This document shows, piece after piece, positions 40,896 to 48,441 of a stretch of DNA of 48,441 nucleotides. The notes beneath the pieces are model-generated. The model did no database searches. It saw nothing but the letters and a program-made list of their open reading frames with translations, and was not told where the DNA came from. The stretch comes from an uncultured Ruminococcus sp. (lineage in GTDB: Bacteria > Bacillota > Clostridia > Oscillospirales > Ruminococcaceae), in contig CAMKMD010000026.1 in assembly GCA_946413815.1 (NCBI GenBank), forward strand, positions 1 through 48,441, read 5' to 3'. The number at the start of each line of letters is the position of its first letter. Positions within the stretch are counted from its first letter, which is position 1. The translations under genes and the position numbers were made by a program.

Positions 40896-40924
40896 ATTAT
40901 AACTTTTTTTGTCACATATGTCAT
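40896..40924 (-). promoter_or_regulatory. Conserved promoter box B
   Basis: ATGACA (40924-40919), 17-bp spacer, TATAAT (40901-40896), with the same TTGACG upstream and GGTGACAG downstream as box A. Confidence 0.7.
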
Positions 40925-40992
40925 CGTCAATACTGACCTATTTTTCATCCCGGTTTTTGTAAAAAACCGCCTATATTCCAGCGCTTACATGG

Positions 40993-41961
40993 TTATGTCT
41001 CATCCCAAATCGCTGCATCTATCATCTGGATGGCTCTAACGTCATCGCCGGTCAGGCCATCATTGCCGTCCATATCGGCATTGAACCGTCCCTGTGCTGT
41101 CATGGGATATTTCTCCCTGTTTGCTATATACTGAAGGACTGCCACAGCATCAGCAACAGTGACCTTATCGTCGCAGTTTGCGTCACCATCTAATGCATTC
41201 ATTATGTCAACTATCTCCTCTGTTGAAAGACTTGTATCCTCGGGCATCACACCGTAAAGCATAAGGCCTGTGGATGATACTATGTCATGAGCCATATCAA
41301 GACGTTCCGTTACAGTGAGTTTATTATCCGGAATGATCTGATAATAGTTTACTCCCTCAACGCTTTCCGTTTCAAGCCTCGCTTCCGTCCCGCTTCTTTC
41401 AAGCCAATCTGATAGCTTCTGCTCAGTCTCTTCGGCATTGGCAGTGTTCCAGTCGGCAACAAAGGCCGGTAAATGCCAGTATGAAGCATAATCGAAGACC
41501 TGTCTGCTGCTGTGATATTCAAAGCTCAGCACATCGTCTTCAAGCAGGCGATAGAGTTCCTTTGCGTCCTTAGCTGTAAGCTTATCATCTGATCTTACAC
41601 CGATACTGTAATAAGGAAATCCTCCCAGAGCCGGCCTGCTGTAGAAAACCAGCCTTTCATCGTAAGTCTTTACTCTATTTGCAAGTTCCTCGATATTCGT
41701 ATCATCAGGAGCGCTGAACCTGATATACTCTGGCATACTTCTTACAAAGTAAACCGTTACGTTGCTGTCCTCGTGCTCTTTTGCAAATACTTTTTCGGCT
41801 GAGCCAAAACTGTTTTCAAGCCACTCTATGTCTTCTATCTCCGTACAGTCTGCAAACATTCCATCAAAATAAGCCTGTGACGGCACCGCACTCGTGCAGA
41901 CCGGCATAGCCGCAGATACTGTCATCAGCATTGCTGTCAGAACACTTAACTTCTTTTTCAT
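40993..41961 (-). CDS. Secreted dockerin protein of unknown function
   Basis: 322 aa with a signal peptide (KKKLSVLTAMLMTVSAAMPVCTSA). The body has strand-helix repeats (TVYFVRSMPEYIRFSAPDDTNIEELANRV...; LTAKDAKELYRLLEDD) with a layout like the 30189 protein but low identity. C-terminal dockerin (GDANCDDKVTVADAVAVLQYIAN). It lies 16 bp after anti-sigma 3, so it is the direct output gene of the sigma 3 operon. No enzyme motif. Confidence 0.8.
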   Translation of the reverse strand: MKKKLSVLTAMLMTVSAAMPVCTSAVPSQAYFDGMFADCTEIEDIEWLENSFGSAEKVFAKEHEDSNVTVYFVRSMPEYIRFSAPDDTNIEELANRVKTYDERLVFYSRPALGGFPYYSIGVRSDDKLTAKDAKELYRLLEDDVLSFEYHSSRQVFDYASYWHLPAFVADWNTANAEETEQKLSDWLERSGTEARLETESVEGVNYYQIIPDNKLTVTERLDMAHDIVSSTGLMLYGVMPEDTSLSTEEIVDIMNALDGDANCDDKVTVADAVAVLQYIANREKYPMTAQGRFNADMDGNDGLTGDDVRAIQMIDAAIWDET

Positions 41962-41977
41962 AAATTTTCCTCCTTCC

Positions 41978-43219
41978 CTAAACGGGTGTATTGGCGCCGT
42001 CCTCTCCGGAAGGCGTTACAGTACCCCCGTAGTTGTCCGTTATCATCCTTATTATCTCCTCTGCCTTATCCGCACCGATATTGAAGGCGAGTCCTCCTGA
42101 GGTAAGATTCGTTGTTACATAACCCCGCCTGTTTATGCCGAATGCCCGACTCATCGGGAGTGCAGAGGACATATCACATATAAGCGTCAGATCAGACACT
42201 GTCTTATCGGAAGTCACCTCGCTGTAGCTATAGCATTCAGCCCCTGAGCATCCAAGCAGCATATCAATGACCTTCTGCGTGTCTATGCCCGTATAGTACC
42301 TTTCCTCATATCCGTTACTGAGATCGTAATAATAGGCTTTATCGAGTGACGCATACCTCGTTATACCCGCAGCCTCCATAAACTCCCCGAGGGTCGCAGG
42401 CTTATAGCTGTAGTTGCAGTAGACGGAGTAGGAGTCTTGGGAGCCGAATGTTACAGCAGTCATGACCTCCGGCGCTATGCCCTGAACAGAGTATATCGCA
42501 GCCCTTGACTGTATCTCTCCCTGTGATGACGTGCCGGTCAGCACAGTGTTTTTGATATGATCATCCACAAAGGCCGGGTCGATGCTGCTTGTCAATATAT
42601 ATGTGCCACCGAGTTCATCCATCGTGAAATAGTTGTATCCCTCTGTTCCGGGTTCTTCCGCCTCAACAGGGCTCTCCTGCTGTGATGGGGCAGACTCTCC
42701 GTCAGCGGGCGATGACTGCTTTTCTGTTGTCACAGCCTGAGTTGTTTCCTCTGCTGCCTGTGTTGTCTGTACAGGTGCAGTACTTGCAGCCGTGACAATC
42801 GTCTCCACAGCACCTGTCTGTGCTGCTTGCTGTACTGCTGTATTCACAGGCGCAGTATGGGTGCTCACCGGTCTGCTCTCAGATGCAGCAGCTGTGGTCT
42901 GAACTCCTGATGCCGAGTTATCAGATGTCCTTGTGGTCTTTACTTCTGCGGCGGTCGTCATACAGGCTGTAGATTTCGCTGGAGCAGAAGTTTCCGCAGC
43001 AGCGGTAGTAACAGCCGCTATCTCCGGCACCTGCGGTATCTCCGGCGGCTTCTGCAATGCAGGCGTTTTCCATATGCCAAAGCACAGGAGCGCCGCTGCA
43101 CACAGCCCCGATACTGAAAACGAAACTCGTCTTATCAATGCGCTTTTCTTTTTCTTCTCTTCGATAATGCTGTCACCGAGCTCCATGAGAGCTGCTGCAC
43201 ATCTGTCGTACTTATCCAT
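41978..43219 (-). CDS. Membrane anti-sigma factor 3 with a different sensor domain
   Basis: 413 aa. The N-terminus (MDKYDRCAAALMELGDSIIEEKKKKSALIRR) and membrane helix (FSVSGLCAAALLCFGIW) closely match anti-sigma 2. The linker (about 55-185) is Thr/Ala/Val/Gln-rich. The C-terminal ~220-residue domain (MDELGGTYILTSSIDPAFVDDHIKNT..., YDLSNGYEERYYTGIDTQKVIDMLLG) is unrelated by eye to the DUF4367-like domain of the other three, so the sensor has been exchanged. ATG 43219 overlaps the sigma 3 stop by 8 bases. The ligand is unknown. Confidence 0.8.
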   Translation of the reverse strand: MDKYDRCAAALMELGDSIIEEKKKKSALIRRVSFSVSGLCAAALLCFGIWKTPALQKPPEIPQVPEIAAVTTAAAETSAPAKSTACMTTAAEVKTTRTSDNSASGVQTTAAASESRPVSTHTAPVNTAVQQAAQTGAVETIVTAASTAPVQTTQAAEETTQAVTTEKQSSPADGESAPSQQESPVEAEEPGTEGYNYFTMDELGGTYILTSSIDPAFVDDHIKNTVLTGTSSQGEIQSRAAIYSVQGIAPEVMTAVTFGSQDSYSVYCNYSYKPATLGEFMEAAGITRYASLDKAYYYDLSNGYEERYYTGIDTQKVIDMLLGCSGAECYSYSEVTSDKTVSDLTLICDMSSALPMSRAFGINRRGYVTTNLTSGGLAFNIGADKAEEIIRMITDNYGGTVTPSGEDGANTPV

Positions 43220-43757
43220 TGCTGTCCCTCCTCTCCAGCTCCGCTCTGAGTGCTTTCTTTGCGCAGTAGATCAGGTCAGAAACCTGCTTTCGGGACCTGC
43301 CCATGACCTTTGAAACCTCGTCATTTGAAAGCTCCTCAAAGTAGACAAGGTAGAGCACCTGCGCATATTCAGTCTTCAAAGCCTTTATCGCCTGATGAAT
43401 AAGAAGATTCTGTTCGCTCTTTATATAATCCGCCTCGATATCTGTTTCGTCCGAGATATAGCAGAGGTCATCAACAGATGAATACGCCGTCCTTCTGAAT
43501 TTCTTCATGTAGTTGATGGCTGTGTTCTTGCCTATGGTATAGAGCCAGGTCTTGAACGAATAGCCCGCCTTGTACTTCGGCTTGTCAACATACAGTTTCA
43601 GAAAGACCTCGTTTGCTGCTTCTTCGGAAATATGTATATCGCGGATGATGGTATTGATGAACAGAGTCAGGCCGTCCTTATATTCTCTCACAAGCTCGGC
43701 AAAGCCTTCTTTTTCACCACTGAGGAAACGGAGGTAGCTACTTGCACCGTTTTCCAT
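43212..43757 (-). CDS. ECF-type RNA polymerase sigma factor 3
   Basis: 181 aa. Region 2: SEEAANEVFLKLYVDKPKY and FKTWLYTIGKNTAINYMKKFRR; region 4: YAQVLYLVYFEELSNDEVSKVMGRSRKQVSDLIYCAKKAL. A close paralog of sigma 2 with the same MENGASSYLRFLSG start. AAAAGGAG precedes the ATG; upstream is GTTGTATAATAAGTAAAGAAAG, shared with sigma 2. First gene of the operon sigma 3 / anti-sigma 3 / dockerin protein. Confidence 0.93.
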   Translation of the reverse strand: MENGASSYLRFLSGEKEGFAELVREYKDGLTLFINTIIRDIHISEEAANEVFLKLYVDKPKYKAGYSFKTWLYTIGKNTAINYMKKFRRTAYSSVDDLCYISDETDIEADYIKSEQNLLIHQAIKALKTEYAQVLYLVYFEELSNDEVSKVMGRSRKQVSDLIYCAKKALRAELERRDSNG

Positions 43758-43968
43758 ATATAACTCCTTTTCAGGGAATCAACTCTTTCTTTACTTATTA
43801 TACAACTTTCACGGTGCTTTTCTCGAAGTTCTGATATATATTTTTATATTTTAACTAAGCGCCGTATACAGAAACCTCCCGGATCGTTATGAACCGGGAG
43901 GCTTTGGTATTTTAAGGAGGTATGTGTTCTGTTTTGCTCAGACGTGGGGTACGCTTACGAAATAAGAA

Positions 43969-43993
43969 AACCGGAAGGTTATCCCTTCCGGTT
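43969..43993 (-). terminator. Terminator of the 43999 gene
   Basis: AACCGGAAGG / CCTTCCGGTT stem-loop followed on the minus strand by TTCTTATTT. Confidence 0.75.
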
Positions 43994-43998
43994 ATTCT

Positions 43999-45054
43999 TC
44001 ATCTTTCTCCGACCTTTCTGTACCCCTCGGGTATCTCAGCCGGAGCTTTCTTATGCTCCTGCGCCTCGTCATCGAAGCGGAGATCGTCAGTGTAAACATA
44101 GAATACAAGCTCGCCGTTTTCGTTGAAGCCCTGTAGTTTCATAATACAGCCGTTTTTCGTATTAACATACATTTCGTAGTTATGGATCCGTGTCTTGCCT
44201 GCATAGCTTGCCTCGGGAGTTCCGGTGATTTGAAAGCACTCGTTACCGTCAAGCTCTGTGATCTCTTCTATATTCCAGAGACTGAAATCATGCAGAGCGC
44301 CTGCTGTGAAGCCCTGCGGGAACAGGCTGCGGCTTGCAAGAGGAACTTTTGTAAGGTCAGCTCTGTAAGCAAGATTGACATTTCCCTCGTTATCCGTAGT
44401 AACTCTCTGTTCATCGGGAACTCTGTAATCAGCCATTTCATAATCAGGCTCGGTCATGTATGTCTTGTAAGTATGATCTATACTGATATGTGTTTCATTA
44501 TCATAGAAATCATCTGCGGAGTAAATGCGGTATTCATCAAGAAGGTCATCACAGGTTATATTGTATATATCGCTGACATAGTCGTATGAATGCTGATATG
44601 ACGAAGCATATCCGGTATCGAGATCTGACTGGAATGTTACGCAATTCGGTTTCTCGATGAAATCGGAAGAAATTATCACCGTTCCTGATACCTTGCTGAA
44701 GTAGTCTACCGTATTGAGCATCATGTGGAATATGCTCTCCTTTGTAGCTTCGCTGCTGCTTACTGCGACGCAGTGTTCTCTCTCAGAACGCTTTACAAGA
44801 ACGGGCATTATAGCCTCTGTTGTGCTTTCTGTAGGAGCTTCTGCGGTTTCTTCTGTAGCTTCTTCTGTCACTGCTTTTGTTGCTGTTTCGGTCATTATTT
44901 CTGTTACCGGTTCCGTCATTACTTCCTCTACAGACTTTTCTGAAAGCTCCGCTGAAGGAATACCTATATCAGCAACAGGCTTCGGCAGCATAATAGCAGT
45001 TGTTCCACCAATTACTGCAAGGATGCCTATTACACATATAACTTCTTTTTTCAT
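43999..45054 (-). CDS. Membrane-anchored protein with Thr/Glu-rich linker and LolA/MucB-like domain
   Basis: 351 aa. A short N-terminal anchor (EVICVIGILAVIGGTTAIML) is followed by a ~60-residue Thr/Glu/Ala linker (VTEEATEETAEAPTESTTEA) and a C-terminal domain of about 250 residues rich in beta strands (NYEMYVNTKNGCIMKLQGFNENGELVFYVYTDDLRFD), like the LolA/MucB-type lipid- or peptide-binding fold. It has the outer half of an anti-sigma protein without a cytoplasmic sigma-binding part. Transcribed from promoter box C. It could be a sensor or co-regulator, or a cell-envelope lipid handler; the function is unproven. Confidence 0.7.
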   Translation of the reverse strand: MKKEVICVIGILAVIGGTTAIMLPKPVADIGIPSAELSEKSVEEVMTEPVTEIMTETATKAVTEEATEETAEAPTESTTEAIMPVLVKRSEREHCVAVSSSEATKESIFHMMLNTVDYFSKVSGTVIISSDFIEKPNCVTFQSDLDTGYASSYQHSYDYVSDIYNITCDDLLDEYRIYSADDFYDNETHISIDHTYKTYMTEPDYEMADYRVPDEQRVTTDNEGNVNLAYRADLTKVPLASRSLFPQGFTAGALHDFSLWNIEEITELDGNECFQITGTPEASYAGKTRIHNYEMYVNTKNGCIMKLQGFNENGELVFYVYTDDLRFDDEAQEHKKAPAEIPEGYRKVGER

Positions 45055-45155
45055 ATTACCACCTCAAAAATTCAGTTTAACTTGTACGGCATCAGAGCCG
45101 AATTGTGTATTGAGAGTACTTGATGCATCTGCTTCACGGTCGTTCTGTCATTTTT

Positions 45156-45184
45156 ATTATAGCATTTATCACCTTAAATGTCAT
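45156..45184 (-). promoter_or_regulatory. Conserved promoter box C
   Basis: ATGACA (45184-45179), 17-bp spacer, TATAAT (45161-45156), with the TGACGATGACA tandem as in boxes A and B. Confidence 0.7.
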
Positions 45185-45248
45185 CGTCATTACTGACAAA
45201 TTGCCATCCTTCGCTTTGTAGGATTTGCCTATATACCGCTACTTTAGA

Positions 45249-45275
45249 ACAAAGGCTGCCGAAGCAGCCTTTGTC
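45249..45275. terminator. Terminator hairpin ACAAAGGCTGC, second copy
   Basis: Same 11-bp perfect stem and CGAA loop as 37404-37430, together with matching flanks. Confidence 0.7.
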
Positions 45276-45294
45276 TGGGTAATTTAAGGAGGTA

Positions 45295-45321
45295 TTACTC
45301 ACTTACTATCTTATTTCTCAT
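45295..45321 (-). pseudogene. Remnant of an LRR-dockerin gene 3' end
   Basis: MRNKIVSE and a stop codon, identical in protein sequence to the ends of 28539 and 35684, lie 3 bp past the stop codon of the 45325 gene, which has its own different ending (GIWDES). Confidence 0.75.
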
Positions 45322-45324
45322 AGG

Positions 45325-46314
45325 TCATGATTCATCCCATATACCCGCATCTATTCTCTGAATGGCACTTGCATCTCCGCCTGTGATGCCATCTTCGCCG
45401 TCGATATCGGCATTAATTATACCCTGATCGGAGAGCGGATACTTTGTGCTGTTGGTCATGTACTGGAGTACGGCTACTACATCGGCAACGTCAACTGTAC
45501 CGTTGCAGTTGGCATCGCCGGGAGTGCAGATCTCAGAGCGACCGAACGTATCTATAGCATTATCAGACTCCCATTCTGCCATTCCTACATTGAACTTATA
45601 ATCTGCATCGCTTTCTGCAAGCCTAATCATAGCCTCATACGCCTTTTCGGGCTCCTTCATACGTGGACTGATAGCATCGGCAAGATCAAGTACATAACTG
45701 TATCCGTTGCTTGCTGTATCAGACAAGGTTAAACCAAGCTCAGGATAGAGTGCAATAAAGTCTTCAGCAGACATTTCGGTATTGACTGCGATGTTTGAAA
45801 CACCCGCCCATGGGTACTTCTCTATCACTGTAACGGCATTAATCTGCTCTATCGCTGGAGAAGCTTTTATTGCGGCAAGTGCGGTCTTCTTATCATCGAA
45901 ATACTTGTAGTGCAGATAGTATCCAGGGGACAGGTCTATGCCGTCGGCACGCAATTTTTCGAGTTGTTTAATTGCAGCATCCGGATAATTGCTGTAATCT
46001 TCGTATCTGATTGATGTTCCCTCAGGAAGCTCAACATCATCAGCTGTATAGCCATTACGGAACTTCACAGAAACAATAGTCTCAACCTCGAAGAATCTTA
46101 CCATATTACCATTCTTATCAAGCACGTAATAGGTTGCAGCATCTTTATCGGTGGAAGTGTAGGCTACGTTTACGACAACTGCTCCTTCGCCGCATTCATC
46201 CAAAGCTTTCTGCATATCGGGATAGAACGATGTCGCTGATGCCAACGCAGGCATTGTGGAAAACATCATCGCTGCGGCCATCATAGCCGCCAAAAATCTT
46301 TTTGTCTTTTTCAT
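45325..46314 (-). CDS. Secreted dockerin protein, paralog of 31250-32233
   Basis: 329 aa. The signal peptide (KKTKRFLAAMMAAAMMFSTMPALASA) is nearly that of the LRR protein at 28539, while the body matches the 31250 protein (YPDMQKALDECGEGAVVV...; PELGLTLSDTASNGYSYVLDLADAISPRMKEPEKAYEAMIRL). C-terminal dockerin (GDANCNGTVDVADVVAVLQYMTN). It has a mosaic origin: LRR-gene leader and 3' remnant around a different body. Lies 76 bp after anti-sigma 4. Function unknown. Confidence 0.82.
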   Translation of the reverse strand: MKKTKRFLAAMMAAAMMFSTMPALASATSFYPDMQKALDECGEGAVVVNVAYTSTDKDAATYYVLDKNGNMVRFFEVETIVSVKFRNGYTADDVELPEGTSIRYEDYSNYPDAAIKQLEKLRADGIDLSPGYYLHYKYFDDKKTALAAIKASPAIEQINAVTVIEKYPWAGVSNIAVNTEMSAEDFIALYPELGLTLSDTASNGYSYVLDLADAISPRMKEPEKAYEAMIRLAESDADYKFNVGMAEWESDNAIDTFGRSEICTPGDANCNGTVDVADVVAVLQYMTNSTKYPLSDQGIINADIDGEDGITGGDASAIQRIDAGIWDES

Positions 46315-46390
46315 GTTATTTCCTCCTTTATATTAATGGCTGTATCACCATTTCATTCTTTAACCCCTGTCCTCTCTCACTGCCTTTGAT

Positions 46391-47254
46391 TCAGGAGTAG
46401 GAATTGAGTATCTTATCCGCCTCCGAATAATCAATATTAAAAGTGAAAACACTGCAAAATAGTCTGCCATCAATGTAATATGCTTTTAATTGATTATCCT
46501 CCTTTATAACTGTGAATAGTTTTCCATTAATGTTTGTTTCCTGAATATTAGTTGAATCCATAGGTATTCCAACTGATACATTATCTGTTCGATATAATGT
46601 ATAACAGATATTTATTATTTTCTCTTCTTTAACATAATGAAGAATGATATCCGTACAATGTCCTGTATCATCTTCATAATCTTCAACTAATTTAAAACCT
46701 TCTGGAATATAGGTTGGAGTCAAAGGATAAATCCCATATTTCGCACAAACCGCCTTGATACCATAAGGATCCCCCGGATAAGTCGGCAGCTCTATGACCT
46801 CCTCTTCCGGCGCTGATGCTTCTGTTGCAGGCGGGGCTGTGGGTGGCTCGGTCGGCTCGGTGTTCTCGCCTATCATTATGGTTATACCGCCCTTGGTGAA
46901 GTGATATGCCCGCTTGAAAACATTCTCACCATAGGCGTTGAGTGATGCCTGATTCAGTCCGAAAAGCAGGGCGGCACAGGCGGCAATGGCTGAGATGCGC
47001 CTGACGCTGATGCTCTTACGCCTCCGGCCTGTTTCAGTGACCTTGCCGGATATCTTACTGATGCTTTCATCGTTGCAGATGTTCTCTGTGCTGAATCCGC
47101 ATATCTCGGTGATCGCCCCTGTAAGCTCCGCTATCAGGGCGGCATCACGCTTCTTTACGGGCTTCTTCATCTCCTCGTCAAGCATCTCCCTGAGCTCGGC
47201 TTCCATTTCCGCATCCATGGTATTCAGTTTCTGAATAAACTCTTCCTTCTTCAT
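46391..47254 (-). CDS. Membrane anti-sigma factor 4 with DUF4367-like domain
   Basis: 287 aa. The cytoplasmic part is longer than in the other three (about 90 residues, AELREMLDEEMKKPVKKRDAALIAELTGAI), with one membrane helix (ISAIAACAALLFGLNQASL). The linker is short, about 30 residues (TEPTEPPTAPPATEASAPEEEV). The C-terminal domain starts DPYGIKAVCAKYGIYPLTPTYIPEGFKLVED in outline and is the clearest DUF4367-like copy. Unlike the others it is separated from its sigma gene by 110 bp containing a second promoter (47286-47314). Confidence 0.8.
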   Translation of the reverse strand: MKKEEFIQKLNTMDAEMEAELREMLDEEMKKPVKKRDAALIAELTGAITEICGFSTENICNDESISKISGKVTETGRRRKSISVRRISAIAACAALLFGLNQASLNAYGENVFKRAYHFTKGGITIMIGENTEPTEPPTAPPATEASAPEEEVIELPTYPGDPYGIKAVCAKYGIYPLTPTYIPEGFKLVEDYEDDTGHCTDIILHYVKEEKIINICYTLYRTDNVSVGIPMDSTNIQETNINGKLFTVIKEDNQLKAYYIDGRLFCSVFTFNIDYSEADKILNSYS

Positions 47255-47285
47255 ATTATCACCGCTTTCTCTCTGGTCTTATACA

Positions 47286-47314
47286 TATATGGCCGTATAA
47301 GCCCGTTTCTTACA
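47286..47314 (-). promoter_or_regulatory. ECF-like promoter before anti-sigma 4
   Basis: TGTAAG (47314-47309), 17-bp spacer, CATATA (47291-47286), with TTTGTGCAGTGCTACAAAG further upstream. The same three elements at the same spacing occur before sigma 4 (47950-47978). The GTAA-type -35 is usual for ECF promoters. Confidence 0.6.
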
Positions 47315-47364
47315 GATATTATCTGAACTTTGTAGCACTGCACAAATACAGGATACGTGAATTG

Positions 47365-47847
47365 TCATATTTCACTATTGATATACCTGACTATTTCCGC
47401 TTTCAGCCTTGATATCTTTGTATACAGATACCCAACAGAAACGCCGTATTTCTGCGCAAGTGCCTTTTTGTCATCTGTGCCGGTGCAGTCAAGATACTCT
47501 ATGAAGAGCTCCGCATCTTCGCTGTCAAGGCATCTGCGGATGATCTCCATGGGATCCTCCGTATGTACCGCCTTGTCCGGTATGATATCTGCAATCGCAT
47601 CAAGCGGGATATAGTTTACAGAGTTGCGCTTCCGGTAGTCCTTTATTACATTGCCTGCTGTATTAAAAAGCCAGCCCAGCATCTTATCCGTTACATCGAG
47701 CTTATGTCTCTTTCTGAAGAAAACAAGGAAGGTCTCCTGAGTGCAGTCATGCGCCGCATTTTCATCCTTCAGTACGGAGAGGCAGAACCTGTACACATCA
47801 GGATAGTATTTCTCCATAATAAGAGAGCATAGTTCTTTTTCAATCAT
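47365..47847 (-). CDS. ECF-type RNA polymerase sigma factor 4
   Basis: 160 aa, shorter and of a different ECF type from sigma 1-3. Region 2: ENAAHDCTQETFLVFFRKRHKL and MLGWLFNTAGNVIKDYRKRN; region 4: DKKALAQKYGVSVGYLYTKISRLKAEIVRYI. It starts a minus-strand group of sigma 4, anti-sigma 4 and a dockerin protein. Its own upstream region carries the ECF-like promoter pair element, suggesting autoregulation. Confidence 0.88.
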   Translation of the reverse strand: MIEKELCSLIMEKYYPDVYRFCLSVLKDENAAHDCTQETFLVFFRKRHKLDVTDKMLGWLFNTAGNVIKDYRKRNSVNYIPLDAIADIIPDKAVHTEDPMEIIRRCLDSEDAELFIEYLDCTGTDDKKALAQKYGVSVGYLYTKISRLKAEIVRYINSEI

Positions 47848-47949
47848 TGAATCACCTCAGTTATCCGTGACTTTCTTTAAATGTAACATATAATCGTATC
47901 TATGTCAATCATCGATAATCTTATCGGGAATGCCTTATTACCCTTTCTA

Positions 47950-47978
47950 TATATGGCGGATAAATGCCGGTTCTTACA
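47950..47978 (-). promoter_or_regulatory. ECF-like promoter before sigma 4
   Basis: TGTAAG (47978-47973), 17-bp spacer, CATATA (47955-47950), with TTTGTGCAAGGCTACAAAG upstream (48011-47993), matching 47286-47314 and its flank. Confidence 0.6.
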
Positions 47979-48080
47979 GTTTGGACTATGACTTTGTAGC
48001 CTTGCACAAAAGATGATGCGGGGATTTGTTGCATTTGGACAATTGACTTGCAGGAGCGGAACAACGCAAATCCGATATAT

Positions 48081-48212
48081 CAGCCGCCCGTGATGGGCGG
48101 CATGGTGAGTTCGTTGTTGAGGCCGGCACAAGAACTGCCGGAATACCGGAAGTGGATTTATGAAGAACCTCCCGGCTCAAACGAACCGGGAGGTTTTGGT
48201 AATTTAAGGAAG
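48081..48212 (+). repeat. Interspersed repeat, copy 2
   Basis: CAGCCGCCCGTGATGGGCGG, CCGGAATACCGGAAG and a CCTCCCGG...CCGGGAGG hairpin, as at 28374-28532. Together with the promoter region it fills the gene-free stretch 47848-48235. Confidence 0.7.
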
Positions 48213-48235
48213 CAAAGCTCCTCTGCTTGAAATTG

Positions 48236-48441
48236 TCACTTGCTGTCTGCTCCATCCGCGAATACATAGGGCATATAGCTGAATCCATAGGAGGCTGTCC
48301 ATCTTTCGTCGGTCATTTCATACATGAAGCCCGGTGCGGTCCTGTCGATCAGGAAGATGACTTCAAGTGAATTCCCGCTTTCGCTTGTTATCCTGTATTC
48401 TTCCTTCAGCGCTCCCGGCATATAAGTTGAACCGCTGTAGA
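48236..48441 (-). CDS. 3' end of a DUF4367-like sensor protein (partial)
   Basis: The last ~67 residues of a gene that enters from the right edge. It begins GSTYMPGALKEEYRI, recalling the PTYIPEGF start of the DUF4367-like domain, and ends FSYMPYVFADGADSK. Probably the outer domain of another anti-sigma or sensor protein, but too little is visible to be sure. The start and membrane helix are outside the window. Confidence 0.5.
   Translation of the reverse strand, partial: YSGSTYMPGALKEEYRITSESGNSLEVIFLIDRTAPGFMYEMTDERWTASYGFSYMPYVFADGADSK

Overview
The window looks like chromosome of a cellulosome-producing Ruminococcus-type gut or rumen Firmicute. Eleven encoded proteins end in dockerin modules, and there are FeFe-hydrogenase maturation genes, BspA-type leucine-rich proteins and strong AGGAGG ribosome binding sites. 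I cannot name the species.

Region 1 (1-4.2 kb) is housekeeping. A minus-strand operon runs from a consensus promoter at 3335-3363 through a structured leader with an attenuator-like terminator, then a lipase, a TM1266-type iron-only hydrogenase regulator, a flavin/PNPOx-fold protein and hydG. A four-cysteine, coiled-coil protein is divergent.

Region 2 (4.2-25.2 kb) is a mobile element. A tRNA-Leu(UAG) gene is cut in its anticodon loop: its 35-nt 5' half is at 4221-4255 and its 50-nt 3' half is at 25131-25180. Joined, they make an 85-nt tRNA with perfect acceptor and anticodon stems. The ~20.9 kb between them holds an intact tRNA-Leu(UAG) that could replace the broken one, a second orphan 5' tRNA half with the same 19-bp element end, an eight-repeat zinc-ribbon/nuclease/NUMOD-like protein, a large serine recombinase, an array of about 15 hairpins, a MOBP-type relaxase with an out-of-frame gene inside it, MobC, a RepA-like ATPase with short iterons, and a ~620-nt structured RNA gene. 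The cargo is pectin degradation: a DUF6055-like metalloprotein, a PL1 pectate lyase and a PL11 rhamnogalacturonan lyase, all with dockerins, plus an AraC-type regulator. A two-half-site direct repeat (21-bp spacing) sits directly upstream of the -35 box of both lyase promoters.

Region 3 (25.2-48.4 kb) is a set of four ECF sigma/anti-sigma pairs, each followed by secreted dockerin proteins of mostly unknown function (two with leucine-rich repeats). It also has an LPQTG sortase substrate, an orphan membrane-anchored protein and, at the right edge, the end of another sensor-like protein. Three of the four anti-sigma proteins share a C-terminal domain resembling DUF4367. Conserved promoter boxes, 5' leaders and 3' gene remnants recur through the cluster, suggesting that genes have been swapped within fixed flanks.

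In outline, the element brings pectin-lyase parts that could plug into a resident cellulosome. The chromosomal cluster looks like several parallel envelope-sensing circuits that control dockerin-tagged surface proteins. No cohesin or scaffoldin gene is in the window.
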